Assembly: GCA_964505215.1 (NCBI GenBank)
Contig: CAZDGU010000005.1
Span: forward strand, 62,001-126,000
Origin: Gracilimonas sp964505215
Lineage (GTDB): Bacteria > Bacteroidota > Rhodothermia > Balneolales > Balneolaceae
Reading direction: 5' to 3'
DNA: 64,000 bases
Position 1 is the stretch's first letter; the number at the start of each line of letters is the position of its first letter. Positions 53,418 through 62,427 of this stretch are shown here, one piece after another. The notes beneath the pieces were generated by a model. That model searched no databases and had not been told where the DNA came from. It saw only the letters and a program-made list of their open reading frames with translations. The position numbers and the translations under genes are program-made.

Positions 53418-54185
53418 ATGAAACGTTTTGAAAATAAAGTAGCAATAGTAACTGGAGGATCAGGTAGTATAGGATTTGCAACAGCAAAAAATATTGCTTC
53501 TGAAGGAGCCAGAGTTCTGATCGTAGACATAAATGAAAACAGTCTGAAAGAACGAGTAGCAGAGGCCCAAAAAGAAGGTCTGGAAATATCTTATGAAGTG
53601 GCTGATGTAACTTTAGCAGATGATGTGAAAAAGTATGTGGACACAGCAGTCAAAAGATACGGAAAAATAGATCTCTTCTTTAACAATGCTGGTATTGAAG
53701 GCGTAGTAAAACCAATTATCGATTACCCGGAAGATACTTTTGATAAAGTAATGGCAGTGAATGTGAAAGGAGTATTTTTAGGTATTAAATATGTAGCTCC
53801 GAATATGAAAGATAACGGAAGTATTGTCATCACATCTTCTGTGGCCGGGTTGATAGGCAACCCCGGAACATCCGCTTACAATACAAGTAAGCATGCCGTC
53901 ATAGGCACAATGAGGGTTGCAGCTCAGGAATTAGGAGAGCGTGGCATCAGAGTTAACAGTGTCCACCCCGGCCCTGTGGATAACAGAATGATGCGTTCAC
54001 TCGAAGAGGAAGCCAAACCCGGTCACGGCAATGAGGTAAAAGCCGGATATGAACAACAAATTCCTTTGAAGCGATACGCTAAACCAGAAGACGTTGTAAG
54101 CATGGTTGCCTTTCTTTTCTCAAACGAGAGTGAATATATCAGTGGTAACACATTTGTAGTTGATGGAGGGATGTCAGCAGGATAG
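53418..54185 (+). CDS. SDR-family oxidoreductase
   Basis: 255 residues from ATG 53418; the GTG at 53409 is less likely. A classical SDR: TGGSGSIGFATAKNI (cofactor), NNAGIEG, catalytic Ser in ITSSVAGL, YNTSKHA (Tyr and Lys), and VHPGPVDNRMM. The C-terminal YISGNTFVVDGGMSAG is standard. The substrate is unknown. Last gene before the tRNA-Arg end of the island; a terminator follows. Confidence 0.95.
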   Translation: MKRFENKVAIVTGGSGSIGFATAKNIASEGARVLIVDINENSLKERVAEAQKEGLEISYEVADVTLADDVKKYVDTAVKRYGKIDLFFNNAGIEGVVKPIIDYPEDTFDKVMAVNVKGVFLGIKYVAPNMKDNGSIVITSSVAGLIGNPGTSAYNTSKHAVIGTMRVAAQELGERGIRVNSVHPGPVDNRMMRSLEEEAKPGHGNEVKAGYEQQIPLKRYAKPEDVVSMVAFLFSNESEYISGNTFVVDGGMSAG

Positions 54186-54212
54186 ACATTATTCCAACCT
54201 TTTTGATTAATT

Positions 54213-54247
54213 AAAAGCCTGTGAAGTATGTTTTACAGGCTTTTTTA
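54213..54247 (+). terminator. Rho-independent terminator after the SDR gene
   Basis: AAAGCCTGT (54214-54222) pairs with ACAGGCTTT (54235-54243), with a T-run. Confidence 0.85.
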
Positions 54248-54317
54248 TGTAAATAGATTAGAATGCAACAGAGCGCATTTAAATGAATATGTTTGCCATA
54301 TGTTGGCCGATCCCTAA

Positions 54318-54361
54318 AACACAAAAGCCATAAGATATTGTAAGTAAATACCTTATGGCTT
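54318..54361 (-). terminator. Terminator downstream of tRNA-Arg
   Basis: AAGCCATAAG (54325-54334) pairs with CTTATGGCTT (54352-54361); on the minus strand, T-rich sequence follows the stem. Confidence 0.75.
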
Positions 54362-54379
54362 GGTGTTAGTACGTCTATG

Positions 54380-54453
54380 TACGCCCGGAAGGATTCGAAC
54401 CCTCAACCTTCTGATCCGAAGTCAGACGCTCTATCCGGTTGAGCTACGGGCGC
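54380..54453 (-). tRNA. tRNA-Arg(TCG)
   Basis: A 74-nt cloverleaf: acceptor GCGCCCG/CGGGCGT (a G-U pair at the end) with discriminator A, D arm, anticodon arm TCTGA-CTTCGGA-TCAGA (anticodon TCG), and T arm GAGGGTTCGAATCCTTC. CCA is not encoded. Its 3' end is the probable integration site of the island to the left. Confidence 0.95.
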
Positions 54454-54622
54454 AGGTGTATTGTGTCAATAAAGTAGTTTGGCTCTATGGCCGTATAGTT
54501 CCTTTTAAAAAGGGCATCAAATATACAAATAGTATGCAAAAATTACAGTCGAATTATTGCTTATTTATTGCTGTTGGGCTTAAAAATGGCGAACTTTAGG
54601 TATCCTAAACAGAGAGGAAATT

Positions 54623-54853
54623 ATGATTGAATTTATATTAGCAGTTACATTAATTGGTATTGGTTTCGCCGGAATTGCCGTTAAAATATGGGCAAAAGAA
54701 GGCGGCGAATTTGCAGGAACCTGCGCCAGCCAAAGTCCTTTTTTAAATACAGAAGGCGAGCCTTGCGGCTTCTGTGGCGCCAGCCCGAATGAGAAGTGTA
54801 AAAGTGATAGTGTGAAACAATCGGATGAGGAATTCAGTCCGTTTGTAAACTAA
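54623..54853 (+). CDS. Small Cys-rich membrane protein conserved near nqr/apbE
   Basis: 76 residues: one N-terminal transmembrane helix (FILAVTLIGIGFAGIAVKIW), then GTCASQSPFLNTEGEPCGFC and a final Cys, an arrangement seen in a short family of Bacteroidota membrane proteins of unknown role. Two CxxC-like sites could bind a metal or cluster. It is convergent with apbE, which is itself last in the nqr block; a role in Na+-NQR maturation is conceivable. Confidence 0.72.
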   Translation: MIEFILAVTLIGIGFAGIAVKIWAKEGGEFAGTCASQSPFLNTEGEPCGFCGASPNEKCKSDSVKQSDEEFSPFVN

Positions 54854-54857
54854 ACTC

Positions 54858-55880
54858 CTACTTCACCACAAACGCTTCAAAACCCTGCGTCACGTACTCA
54901 CCCAAGCCTTGGGTGGAATCCGTTTCACTGTAAATAAGATATGCCTCTAAATCCGGGTGATCCTCAACTAGTTTTTTACAGCCTTCAACACCTTTTACCA
55001 TGCAGGTAGTGGCGTAGGCATCAGCATCCATGGCGTTAGAGGCTATGATGGACACACTTAGCAACCTGTTTTTTGCCGGATAGCCTGATTTTGGATCTAT
55101 GGTATGGGCATATTTTATACCTGTTTCTTCTTCAACCCAAAACTTTCGGTAGTTGCCGGAGGTTGCCAGCGCAGCGTTATCAAGTGCCAATACAAATTGG
55201 AATCTTGAGCCTGAATCTACCTCCTTTTGAGGCTTATCTACTCCTATTTTCCATATTTCCTGCTTTTCATTTACTCCTTTGGTTAGTATCTCTCCCCCCA
55301 CTTCTACCATGTAATGCTGAACCTCTTTATTTTCTAAATACTCAGCAAGATTATCTACCGTGTAGCCTTGGGCAATGGCATTGAAGTCGAGGTTAAAACC
55401 TTTGGGAATGCGCACCCGGTTGCCATCCACTTCTATAGATGTGTATCCGGTATGATTCTTTATTTTCCTGATGCTGTCTGCATTAATGTCGCTTCGTAAT
55501 TTATCGAAACCAAAGCCCCAATAACGAACCAGCGGACCGATAGTCGGATCAAAATCACCATCGCTTTCTTCAGCTATTTCGAGGGAGCGATGTAAGACCT
55601 TCATAAACATTGTATCAACTTCAACCCACGTATCTCCTTCATTGATTGCCATAATTTTGGAATTGGCTATATATCCACTCATCGACAGGTCAATTTCTTT
55701 TAATCGCTGAATGATATCTTGTTTGAAGTTCTTCCCTTTTGGGCTAAGGTATTTAATCTGATAAGTAGTTCCCTGAGCATTGCCGGTATTTGTAATGTAT
55801 GCGGGTTCTTGGGGTGAACCGCAGGCTGCAACCACAGCAGCTATCAATAAAATGGGAAGAATTTGTGTCAGTAATTTCAT
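54858..55880 (-). CDS. apbE: FAD:protein FMN transferase
   Basis: 340 residues from ATG 55880 (a TTG four codons earlier is less likely). Lipoprotein-type signal (LLIAAVVAACGS). The domain has GTTYQIKYLSP, DPTIGPLVRYWGF, LDFNAIAQGYTVD and HTIDPKSGYPA, all ApbE signatures; A-xx-DA with TTCMV near the end supplies the metal site. It covalently attaches FMN to threonines of NqrB and NqrC. It follows nqrF on the same strand with a hairpin between. Confidence 0.95.
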   Translation of the reverse strand: MKLLTQILPILLIAAVVAACGSPQEPAYITNTGNAQGTTYQIKYLSPKGKNFKQDIIQRLKEIDLSMSGYIANSKIMAINEGDTWVEVDTMFMKVLHRSLEIAEESDGDFDPTIGPLVRYWGFGFDKLRSDINADSIRKIKNHTGYTSIEVDGNRVRIPKGFNLDFNAIAQGYTVDNLAEYLENKEVQHYMVEVGGEILTKGVNEKQEIWKIGVDKPQKEVDSGSRFQFVLALDNAALATSGNYRKFWVEEETGIKYAHTIDPKSGYPAKNRLLSVSIIASNAMDADAYATTCMVKGVEGCKKLVEDHPDLEAYLIYSETDSTQGLGEYVTQGFEAFVVK

Positions 55881-55898
55881 GGAATTTGTCAAACTAAA

Positions 55899-55927
55899 AA
55901 GCCCTGCATAGAGTGTATGCAGGGCTT
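55899..55927 (-). terminator. Hairpin between nqrF and apbE
   Basis: AAGCCCTGCATA (55899-55910) pairs with TATGCAGGGCTT (55916-55927). The following T-run on the minus strand is short, so it may only partly stop transcription into apbE. Confidence 0.6.
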
Positions 55928-55951
55928 GGTATTAGAAATAATAGGTTTTGG

Positions 55952-57268
55952 TTAGCCGCCGAAGTCGTCAAAGGAGACGTTTTCTTCGGGTACGCCCCAC
56001 TCATCTACCATTTTCAGAACGGCTTGGTTCATCAATGGAGGTCCGCAGAAATAAAACTCGATTTCTTCCGGTTCATCGTGGTTAACTAAATACTCATCAA
56101 TTACGGCCTGGTGCACAAAGCCTAAGAAGCCGTCACCATCTTCGTCATGAATGTCTTTCTTCTCTACCCACTTGTCTTCCTCCAATGGTTCTGAAAGCAC
56201 TACGTAAAACTGGAAATTATCAAATTTCTCTTCCAGTTCTCTAAAGTGATCTAAGTAGAAAAGCTCACGCTTAGAACGTCCGCCATACCAATAAGTAACT
56301 TTACGACCGGTTTGCAGCGTCTTGAACAGCTCGTACAAGTGAGAGCGCATCGGCGCCATTCCGGCACCACCGCCAATGTAAAGCATTTCTCTTTCGCTTT
56401 CTTCTTTAATGAAGAACTCACCGAACGGCCCTGAGATAGTTACGGTGTCACCCGGCTTTTGAGCAAAAATGTAAGAAGATGCAATTCCCGGATTCACGTC
56501 CATCCACTGGTCTTTGTCGCGATCCCACGGCGGAGTTGCAACCCTAACGTTCAGCATAATTCTACGTCCTTCTGCAGGATAGCTGGCCATAGAGTAGGCA
56601 CGTTCTACAAACTCGGTGTTTTTCATCTTAAGATCCCAAAGACCGAATTTATCCCATTCTTTGTGGAATTTATCCGGCTCGCCGGGATGCTCTTCGGGGT
56701 GAGCAGTAATGTCGATATCTTTATAGTCTATTTCGCATGGCGGAATTTCTATCTGTACGTAACCGCCGGCTTTATAGTCCATATCTTCAGGAATTTCAAT
56801 AATAAACTCCTTAATAAACGAAGCTACGTTGTAGTTAGAAACTACTTTAGCTTCCCATTTCTTAATACCGAAGACCTCTTCGGGCACTCGTATTTTCATG
56901 TCTTCTTTCACCCTCACCTGGCACGCCATTCGCCAGTTTTCTTGCTGCTCTTTACGGGTAAAGTGAGGTGTTTCGGTAGGCAAAATACTGCCGCCGCCTT
57001 CATCTACCTGGCAACGACACTCTACACAGGTACCGCCACCTCCACAAGCTGAAGGTAGAAATATTTTATTATCTCCCAAGGTACTCAACAGAGTACTTCC
57101 CGAGCTTACTTCCAGTTCCTTTTCATCATTAATAGTGATGGTAACAGGACCGGAAGGCGATAATTTTGATTTGGCAAATAATAGAATAGATACCAAAATA
57201 AATATTACCAGAAAGAAAACTAAAATACTGGTTGTTACAATAAAGAGTGTTGATGCTGCTAAAGCCAT
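55952..57268 (-). CDS. nqrF: Na+-NQR subunit F (NADH-oxidising)
   Basis: 438 residues from ATG 57268; an upstream start would add a non-homologous leader overlapping nqrE. One N-terminal helix, then a 2Fe-2S ferredoxin domain with C75, C81, C84 (ACGGGGTCVECRC) and a fourth Cys at MACQVR, an FAD domain (RAYSMASYP) and an NADH domain (YIGGGAGMAPMRSHL ... FYFCGPPLMNQ). It takes electrons from NADH. Last of nqrA-F. Confidence 0.97.
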   Translation of the reverse strand: MALAASTLFIVTTSILVFFLVIFILVSILLFAKSKLSPSGPVTITINDEKELEVSSGSTLLSTLGDNKIFLPSACGGGGTCVECRCQVDEGGGSILPTETPHFTRKEQQENWRMACQVRVKEDMKIRVPEEVFGIKKWEAKVVSNYNVASFIKEFIIEIPEDMDYKAGGYVQIEIPPCEIDYKDIDITAHPEEHPGEPDKFHKEWDKFGLWDLKMKNTEFVERAYSMASYPAEGRRIMLNVRVATPPWDRDKDQWMDVNPGIASSYIFAQKPGDTVTISGPFGEFFIKEESEREMLYIGGGAGMAPMRSHLYELFKTLQTGRKVTYWYGGRSKRELFYLDHFRELEEKFDNFQFYVVLSEPLEEDKWVEKKDIHDEDGDGFLGFVHQAVIDEYLVNHDEPEEIEFYFCGPPLMNQAVLKMVDEWGVPEENVSFDDFGG

Positions 57269-57293
57269 GTCGATTTTTATATTGTAATAGTGA

Positions 57294-57911
57294 TTATAAC
57301 TTGATACCCATGAAAGACATGAAGGCAATTCCCATCAGTCCGGTTACAATAAATGTAATACCTAAACCTTTAAGCGGGGCGGGTACGTTTGAGTATTGAA
57401 TTTTTTCGCGGATGGCAGCAATGGCTACAATAGCTAAAAACCAGCCTACTCCACTTCCCAATCCAAATACACCGGCTTCCGTTATAGAAGCGTAGTTGCG
57501 TTCTTGCATAAATAGCGAGCCTCCTAAAATAGCACAGTTTACGGCTATAAGGGGCAAGAATATACCTAAGGAGTTATATAGAGCCGGAGCAAATTTCTCT
57601 ACCGTCATTTCTACCAGCTGCACCATAGATGCAATAATGGCAATAAATAAAATGAACGATAAGAAGCTTAAATCTACCGATGCCAGTTCCGGGCTAATCC
57701 AGCTTAAAGCTCCCTCGCTAAGTACATAGTTTTCGAGCAGATAGTTGGCAGGTACGGTAATGCCCAGTACAAATATAACGGCAAAACCGAGTCCAACACC
57801 TGTTTTTACTGTTTTGGATACGGCCAGGTAGGAACACATGCCTAAGAAATAGGCGAAAATCATGTTCTCTACAAAAACCGCTTTAACAAATATATTAATT
57901 AGTTCTTGCAT
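57294..57911 (-). CDS. nqrE: Na+-NQR subunit E
   Basis: 205 residues with six transmembrane helices; FVENMIFAYFLGMCSYLAVS carries the conserved cysteine that, with one in NqrD, binds the intramembrane iron-sulfur centre. AVNCAILGGSLFM holds the second. Part of the six-subunit pump, 7 bp after nqrD. Confidence 0.96.
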   Translation of the reverse strand: MQELINIFVKAVFVENMIFAYFLGMCSYLAVSKTVKTGVGLGFAVIFVLGITVPANYLLENYVLSEGALSWISPELASVDLSFLSFILFIAIIASMVQLVEMTVEKFAPALYNSLGIFLPLIAVNCAILGGSLFMQERNYASITEAGVFGLGSGVGWFLAIVAIAAIREKIQYSNVPAPLKGLGITFIVTGLMGIAFMSFMGIKL

Positions 57912-57918
57912 GGCTTCG

Positions 57919-58629
57919 TTATTCCTCTATCAATTTAGTATTTCGGGAGCGCTGCACCCAAATTATAATTCCAACCACAATTAGCGCCATGGGAGGAAGC
58001 AGCATAAATCCATTGTTGCTGTAATATCCACCGTTGGCAATGTACCAGGCATCGGGTATTACCTGAATACCAAATAAGGTTCCGGAGCCGAGCAACTCTC
58101 TGAAAAAAGCCACCACTATCAAAATTATTCCATATCCAAAGGCGTTTCCAACCCCGTCTAAGAACGAGCGCCAGGTGCCGTTGCCTAAAGCAAAGGCCTC
58201 TAAACGTCCCATAATAATACAGTTGGTAATAATCAGCCCAACAAAAACCGATAGCTCTTTGGAAATATCATACACAAATGCTTTAAGCACCTGATCTACC
58301 AAAGCTACCAATCCGGCAACTACTACCAGCTGCACGATAATTCGAATTCGGTTGGGGATGAGGTTCCTCATTAAAGAAACGATCACGTTTGCCGAGGCCA
58401 TCACAAATAATACCGATATGGCCATTACTACGGCCGGGTATAACTTTACGGTAATAGCGAGTGCCGAGCAAATCCCTAATACCTGTACGGTAATGGGGTT
58501 GTCATCGTTAAATGGATCGGTGATTAATTTTCGATTCTTTTTCGAAAATAGCGGTTCCTTAGGAGGCTTTTGCATCTCCTTTTGTTCCTTTCCGGATACT
58601 TCGTTTGTTTCTAATACTTCTTCAGCCAT
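57919..58629 (-). CDS. nqrD: Na+-NQR subunit D
   Basis: 236 residues with six helices. QVLGICSALAITVKLYPAVV and VGLIITNCIIMGRLEAFALG carry the conserved cysteines. The N-terminal about 30-residue cytoplasmic extension is Lys/Glu/Pro-rich and longer than in the enterobacterial protein. Fourth in the operon. Confidence 0.95.
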   Translation of the reverse strand: MAEEVLETNEVSGKEQKEMQKPPKEPLFSKKNRKLITDPFNDDNPITVQVLGICSALAITVKLYPAVVMAISVLFVMASANVIVSLMRNLIPNRIRIIVQLVVVAGLVALVDQVLKAFVYDISKELSVFVGLIITNCIIMGRLEAFALGNGTWRSFLDGVGNAFGYGIILIVVAFFRELLGSGTLFGIQVIPDAWYIANGGYYSNNGFMLLPPMALIVVGIIIWVQRSRNTKLIEE

Positions 58630-58663
58630 AACGCTTAGATATTATGTTGCGTCGTTTGTTCTA

Positions 58664-59389
58664 TTATTGATCAAGTCCGGCAGGTGCGTTTGCACTCAGC
58701 GAGCTTGTAAATTCTTTTAAGTAAGGAATATATGCTTGCAGATTTTCTTTAATCATATCTTCCACACCGTCTGAGGTAATGGTTCCTCCGCTAATTCCAT
58801 CTACTTCATTATCATCATTTGCATCACCTTTGCGTACGTCTATGCCAATGAGATTACCATTTTCGTCTAACACTTTCTTTCCTTTGAACTGAGCCGTGAA
58901 TTCCTCGTTCTTAATTTCAGCTCCCAATCCGGGCGTCTCACCCTGGTGATCAAAAACAGCTCCATAAATAGTTAAGTCATTTTGGAGTGAGATATATCCC
59001 CAGATAGGGCCCCAAAGTCCGGTTCCTCTAAGCGGAATGATGAAGTATTTTTCGCCTTCTTTTTCAGCTATATATAGAGGTGCATTTCGCTCAAGGGGAG
59101 CTTTTTTAGCCTCTTTGGCCATATCGATGGTAAATGCATCCAGCCCTTCTTTAAGTTGGTTGTTTTGCAACACCAGCTCTTCAGTAATATACTCAGGATA
59201 AACCTCAGCCGATTCTTCACGGGTTTTATTGATTTCAATGGAACTGAGAATATTTTGCATTTTCTCCATTTCCACATTCTTTTCTTGAAAGGGTTTTAAT
59301 GTAGTTGCGGTAAATGAAAGCACGGCGGCTACCACAACAACCATAATACCTGCAAATAGAAATGTGTAACTATTTTTATTTACATCCAT
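58664..59389 (-). CDS. nqrC: Na+-NQR subunit C
   Basis: 241 residues with one N-terminal helix and a periplasmic domain. DGISGGTITSDGVED near residue 205 is the flavinylation motif in which Thr carries covalent FMN placed by ApbE. GETPGLGAEIKNEEF is also typical. Third gene of the operon. Confidence 0.96.
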   Translation of the reverse strand: MDVNKNSYTFLFAGIMVVVVAAVLSFTATTLKPFQEKNVEMEKMQNILSSIEINKTREESAEVYPEYITEELVLQNNQLKEGLDAFTIDMAKEAKKAPLERNAPLYIAEKEGEKYFIIPLRGTGLWGPIWGYISLQNDLTIYGAVFDHQGETPGLGAEIKNEEFTAQFKGKKVLDENGNLIGIDVRKGDANDDNEVDGISGGTITSDGVEDMIKENLQAYIPYLKEFTSSLSANAPAGLDQ

Positions 59390-59393
59390 GGGA

Positions 59394-60581
59394 CTAAGCT
59401 CCTACTTTTTGAGATATTCTTTTCTTACGGCGTTTAATGTTGGCTTGTACCACATAGTGATCTACCAACGGAGCCATCGTATTCATAAATAAAATGGCAA
59501 GCATTACGCCTTCAGGATAAGCCGGGTTAAAAATCCGAATCATAATGGCTAACAAGCCTATTAAAAATCCATAAATCCATTTTCCGGTGTTAGTTTGTGC
59601 GCCCGTTACCGGATCGGTGGCCATAAATACAATACCAAAAGCAAAACCACCTACTATTAGCTGATGCCAAAATGGAACAGCCATAAATGCTTGTTGTGCA
59701 TCTGTTAAAGCATACGGCGCCACTGCGTTAAAAATAAGCCCCATTACAGCACCGCCGGCTACTGCACTAACCATAATTCTCCAACTTCCAATTCCTGTAA
59801 AAATTAGCAGGCCGGCTCCCAGTAAAATTGCAATTACTGAGGTTTCCCCTACCGAACCGGGAATGGTTCCTATAAATGCATCCATCGCAGAATATGCAGA
59901 AGTACCGGTGTTAGCCAGCGTACCTAATACGGTAGCACCTGAAAAACCATCTACCACTGCTTGTCCTTTTTCGGTGGCCGTGTTAATCCACACACTGTCG
60001 CCCGACATAAAAGCCGGATACGCAAAAAAGGCAAAAGCCCGTGCAACCAAAGCCGGATTGAAGATGTTCATTCCTGTTCCGCCAAATACCTCTTTTCCAA
60101 TTACAACCGCAAATATTACGGAAAGCGCGAGCATCCAGAGGGGAATATCTACCGGCATTATTAGTGGAATCAGCATTCCGGTTACTAAATAACCTTCATT
60201 TATTTGATGACCTTGAACTACACAGAATATAAACTCTACGCCCAGTCCCACGCCGTAAGAAACCACTACCAAAGGCAGTACTTTTATGGCTCCGTATATA
60301 AATTGCTCCATAAAAGTAGCGTCTATACCTAAGGCCACAAAGTGCTGATAGCCTACATTCCACATCCCAAAAAGCAGGGTTGGAATAAGAGCCATAATCA
60401 CAGTATTCATGGTTCTTTTCAGGTCAACACCGTCGCGAACGTGTGCGCCGCTTTCTGCCGGGTGGCCGGGAACAAATAGAAAAGTTGAGAAACCGTCATA
60501 AACGGGCCAATACTTTTCAAGCTTTCCCCCTTCTTCGAAATGGGGCTTTATGTTATCTAAAAAATTCTGTAATACTTTCAT
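59394..60581 (-). CDS. nqrB: Na+-NQR subunit B
   Basis: 395 residues with about ten helices, including Na+-channel helices. DGFSGATVLGTLA contains the covalent-FMN threonine. KVFGGTGMNIFNPALVARAF-like segment (here EVFGGTGMNIFNPALVARA) is diagnostic. 4 bp upstream of nqrC. Confidence 0.97.
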   Translation of the reverse strand: MKVLQNFLDNIKPHFEEGGKLEKYWPVYDGFSTFLFVPGHPAESGAHVRDGVDLKRTMNTVIMALIPTLLFGMWNVGYQHFVALGIDATFMEQFIYGAIKVLPLVVVSYGVGLGVEFIFCVVQGHQINEGYLVTGMLIPLIMPVDIPLWMLALSVIFAVVIGKEVFGGTGMNIFNPALVARAFAFFAYPAFMSGDSVWINTATEKGQAVVDGFSGATVLGTLANTGTSAYSAMDAFIGTIPGSVGETSVIAILLGAGLLIFTGIGSWRIMVSAVAGGAVMGLIFNAVAPYALTDAQQAFMAVPFWHQLIVGGFAFGIVFMATDPVTGAQTNTGKWIYGFLIGLLAIMIRIFNPAYPEGVMLAILFMNTMAPLVDHYVVQANIKRRKKRISQKVGA

Positions 60582-60611
60582 TACTTAATTATCAAACTGT
60601 TTTATGGGTCT

Positions 60612-61973
60612 CTATCCTAATTCCTGCTTCATTAAGTCCAGCCCTTGGCGAACTATTTGCTGAACAGGAATTTTTGAGGTACAAACTACTTCACATAGCG
60701 CAAAGTCTTCCTCTACTACTTCATATATGCCAAGATTTTCCATGGCTTCAATGTCGTTGGTGATAATAGCTTTAATAAGCTGAACGGGGTAAATATCGAA
60801 GGGAAATACTTTTTCGTATTGTCCGGTTACTACATACGCTCGTCGCTCGCCGTTCAGGTTACTGTCAAGCCTGTACTTCACATCACCCATTTTTCTCTGG
60901 AACCAGGAAGGCAGCGTTCGGGAAATACTGAATTTATCGGTTTTAGGAATTACCCAACCAAACAGCTCCGGCTCATCTCCTTCGGGAATAATGGTTATCT
61001 GTCGCTCATAGCAGCTCAAATATCCATCTTCTTCAATTTTGGTTCCGCTCAGCACATTTCCTGAGATAATGCGGTTATTACCTTCAACCATATTATTTTC
61101 GATGAACGGCTTTACAGCTGCCCCTAAAATAGTATTGTGGTACACACGCTCTTTGGCTTCTGATCCGGTCATAGCCACACGAATGCGGGCATCATACTTA
61201 CCTTCTAAAAACAAGCGCCCAATTATTACAATATGCTCAGGGTTGATGGTCCACACCACCTCGCCCTGATTGATAGGATCTAACTTGTTGATATGAACAC
61301 CAACCAATCCGGCAGGATGCGGCCCGTCATACTTAGTAATCGTCAGGCCTTCCGTATTATTAAAAATAGCCGGGGCAGATTCTTTGGCATTCAGTCCTAA
61401 ATGAATTTTTCCTGAGGTAAGCTTTTTCAGAGCATCTATACCGGTCTGAAATTCTTTCTCCATTCCTTCAAGCAGCACTCCAAAATCTGGAGCCAGAGGG
61501 GCGGAATCGAAACCGGAAATAAAAATAGCCTTAGGCGTTCTTTCAGGATTAGCTATCACATTGTACGGGCGCTCCCTTAGAAACGTCCAGCAGCCGGAAA
61601 GCGCCATCTTCTCAATTACTTCATCCCTTTCTAAATCATTGGGATTAGCAGCGCCAAATTCTTCATATTTGGTTTCCGCATCAGCAAGAATGCGTATTTC
61701 CAAAAGCCTGCGCTTGGCTCCACGAACTACCTGAGCAACCTCTCCACTAACGGGAGAGCAAAACTTTACCTGCTCGTGGTCTTTATCAAAAAGGATGGGG
61801 GTTCCGGCTTTTACTTCAGCGCCTTCTTTGGCAGTTAGTTTAAACCGTACACCGTGAAAATCGTCGGGTTTTACAGCGGCTGTTTTCACCGGCATTGGTT
61901 CCGCAAAAGTTGCTTCCGCTTCGCCAACGAGCTTGATGTCCACACCACGCTTTATCTTAATTACGTCTGACAT
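60612..61973 (-). CDS. nqrA: Na+-NQR subunit A
   Basis: 453 residues, soluble subunit that binds ubiquinone/menaquinone on the cytoplasmic face. IKIKRGVDIKLVGEAEATF at the start, GVRFKLTAKEGAEVKAGTPI, and RRLLEIRI are NqrA features. First gene of the operon; its promoter should lie in 61974-62100. Confidence 0.96.
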   Translation of the reverse strand: MSDVIKIKRGVDIKLVGEAEATFAEPMPVKTAAVKPDDFHGVRFKLTAKEGAEVKAGTPILFDKDHEQVKFCSPVSGEVAQVVRGAKRRLLEIRILADAETKYEEFGAANPNDLERDEVIEKMALSGCWTFLRERPYNVIANPERTPKAIFISGFDSAPLAPDFGVLLEGMEKEFQTGIDALKKLTSGKIHLGLNAKESAPAIFNNTEGLTITKYDGPHPAGLVGVHINKLDPINQGEVVWTINPEHIVIIGRLFLEGKYDARIRVAMTGSEAKERVYHNTILGAAVKPFIENNMVEGNNRIISGNVLSGTKIEEDGYLSCYERQITIIPEGDEPELFGWVIPKTDKFSISRTLPSWFQRKMGDVKYRLDSNLNGERRAYVVTGQYEKVFPFDIYPVQLIKAIITNDIEAMENLGIYEVVEEDFALCEVVCTSKIPVQQIVRQGLDLMKQELG

Positions 61974-62427
61974 TTATTATTCAAATAATCGATTGGTAAT
62001 AGAAAAAAGAACTCTCGTTTTATGAAAGCAAAACCTCATAGCACATGAAGTATATTCTGATCACTTTCTAAAACTCAAATTTCAAGGACGGTAAAATTAA
62101 GGTTTTTTTTGAATGATTGTTAAAATTGTTTCTCAAAAGAATTCCAAATTTTATATGCGCAGTTTTGAGTGTTTTTCATCTTAAAAAAAGGGTCGTTTTA
62201 TGCAAACAATGCTTTAAAAGCCGCTTAAGCCGTAATTGCGTTTTAATGAAATACTGTATCAATGCTCCTCAATTAAAAATCTTTTATAACTTTTACAATT
62301 TTATTGCAGCTCAAAAAGCGTAAAGTTGAGCAGACACCGAAAATAATATCTCTTAAAAGAGTATGCGATTTTACCCATAGTTATCTAAGTTTGAAACAGA
62401 CTAAATAATTAAAGGAAATTACAGTTT
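61974..62427. other. Divergent promoter region between nqr and phosphonate genes
   Basis: About 450 bp with no convincing gene; a 68-codon frame in the middle lacks coding character. A TAAGTTTG box (62386-62393) fits the -7 element of the plus-strand PEP-mutase gene. No riboswitch or repeat was recognised. Confidence 0.5.
62386..62393 (+). promoter_or_regulatory. Bacteroidota-type -7 box of the PEP mutase gene
   Basis: TAAGTTTG matches TAnnTTTG and lies 34 bp before the ATG; the -33 part is not clear. Confidence 0.4.

Noticed and set aside
62117..62323. 68-codon plus-strand frame between nqrA and the PEP mutase
   Set aside because: AT-rich, Cys/Phe/Asn-heavy, no domain and out of keeping with the neighbours' codon use.
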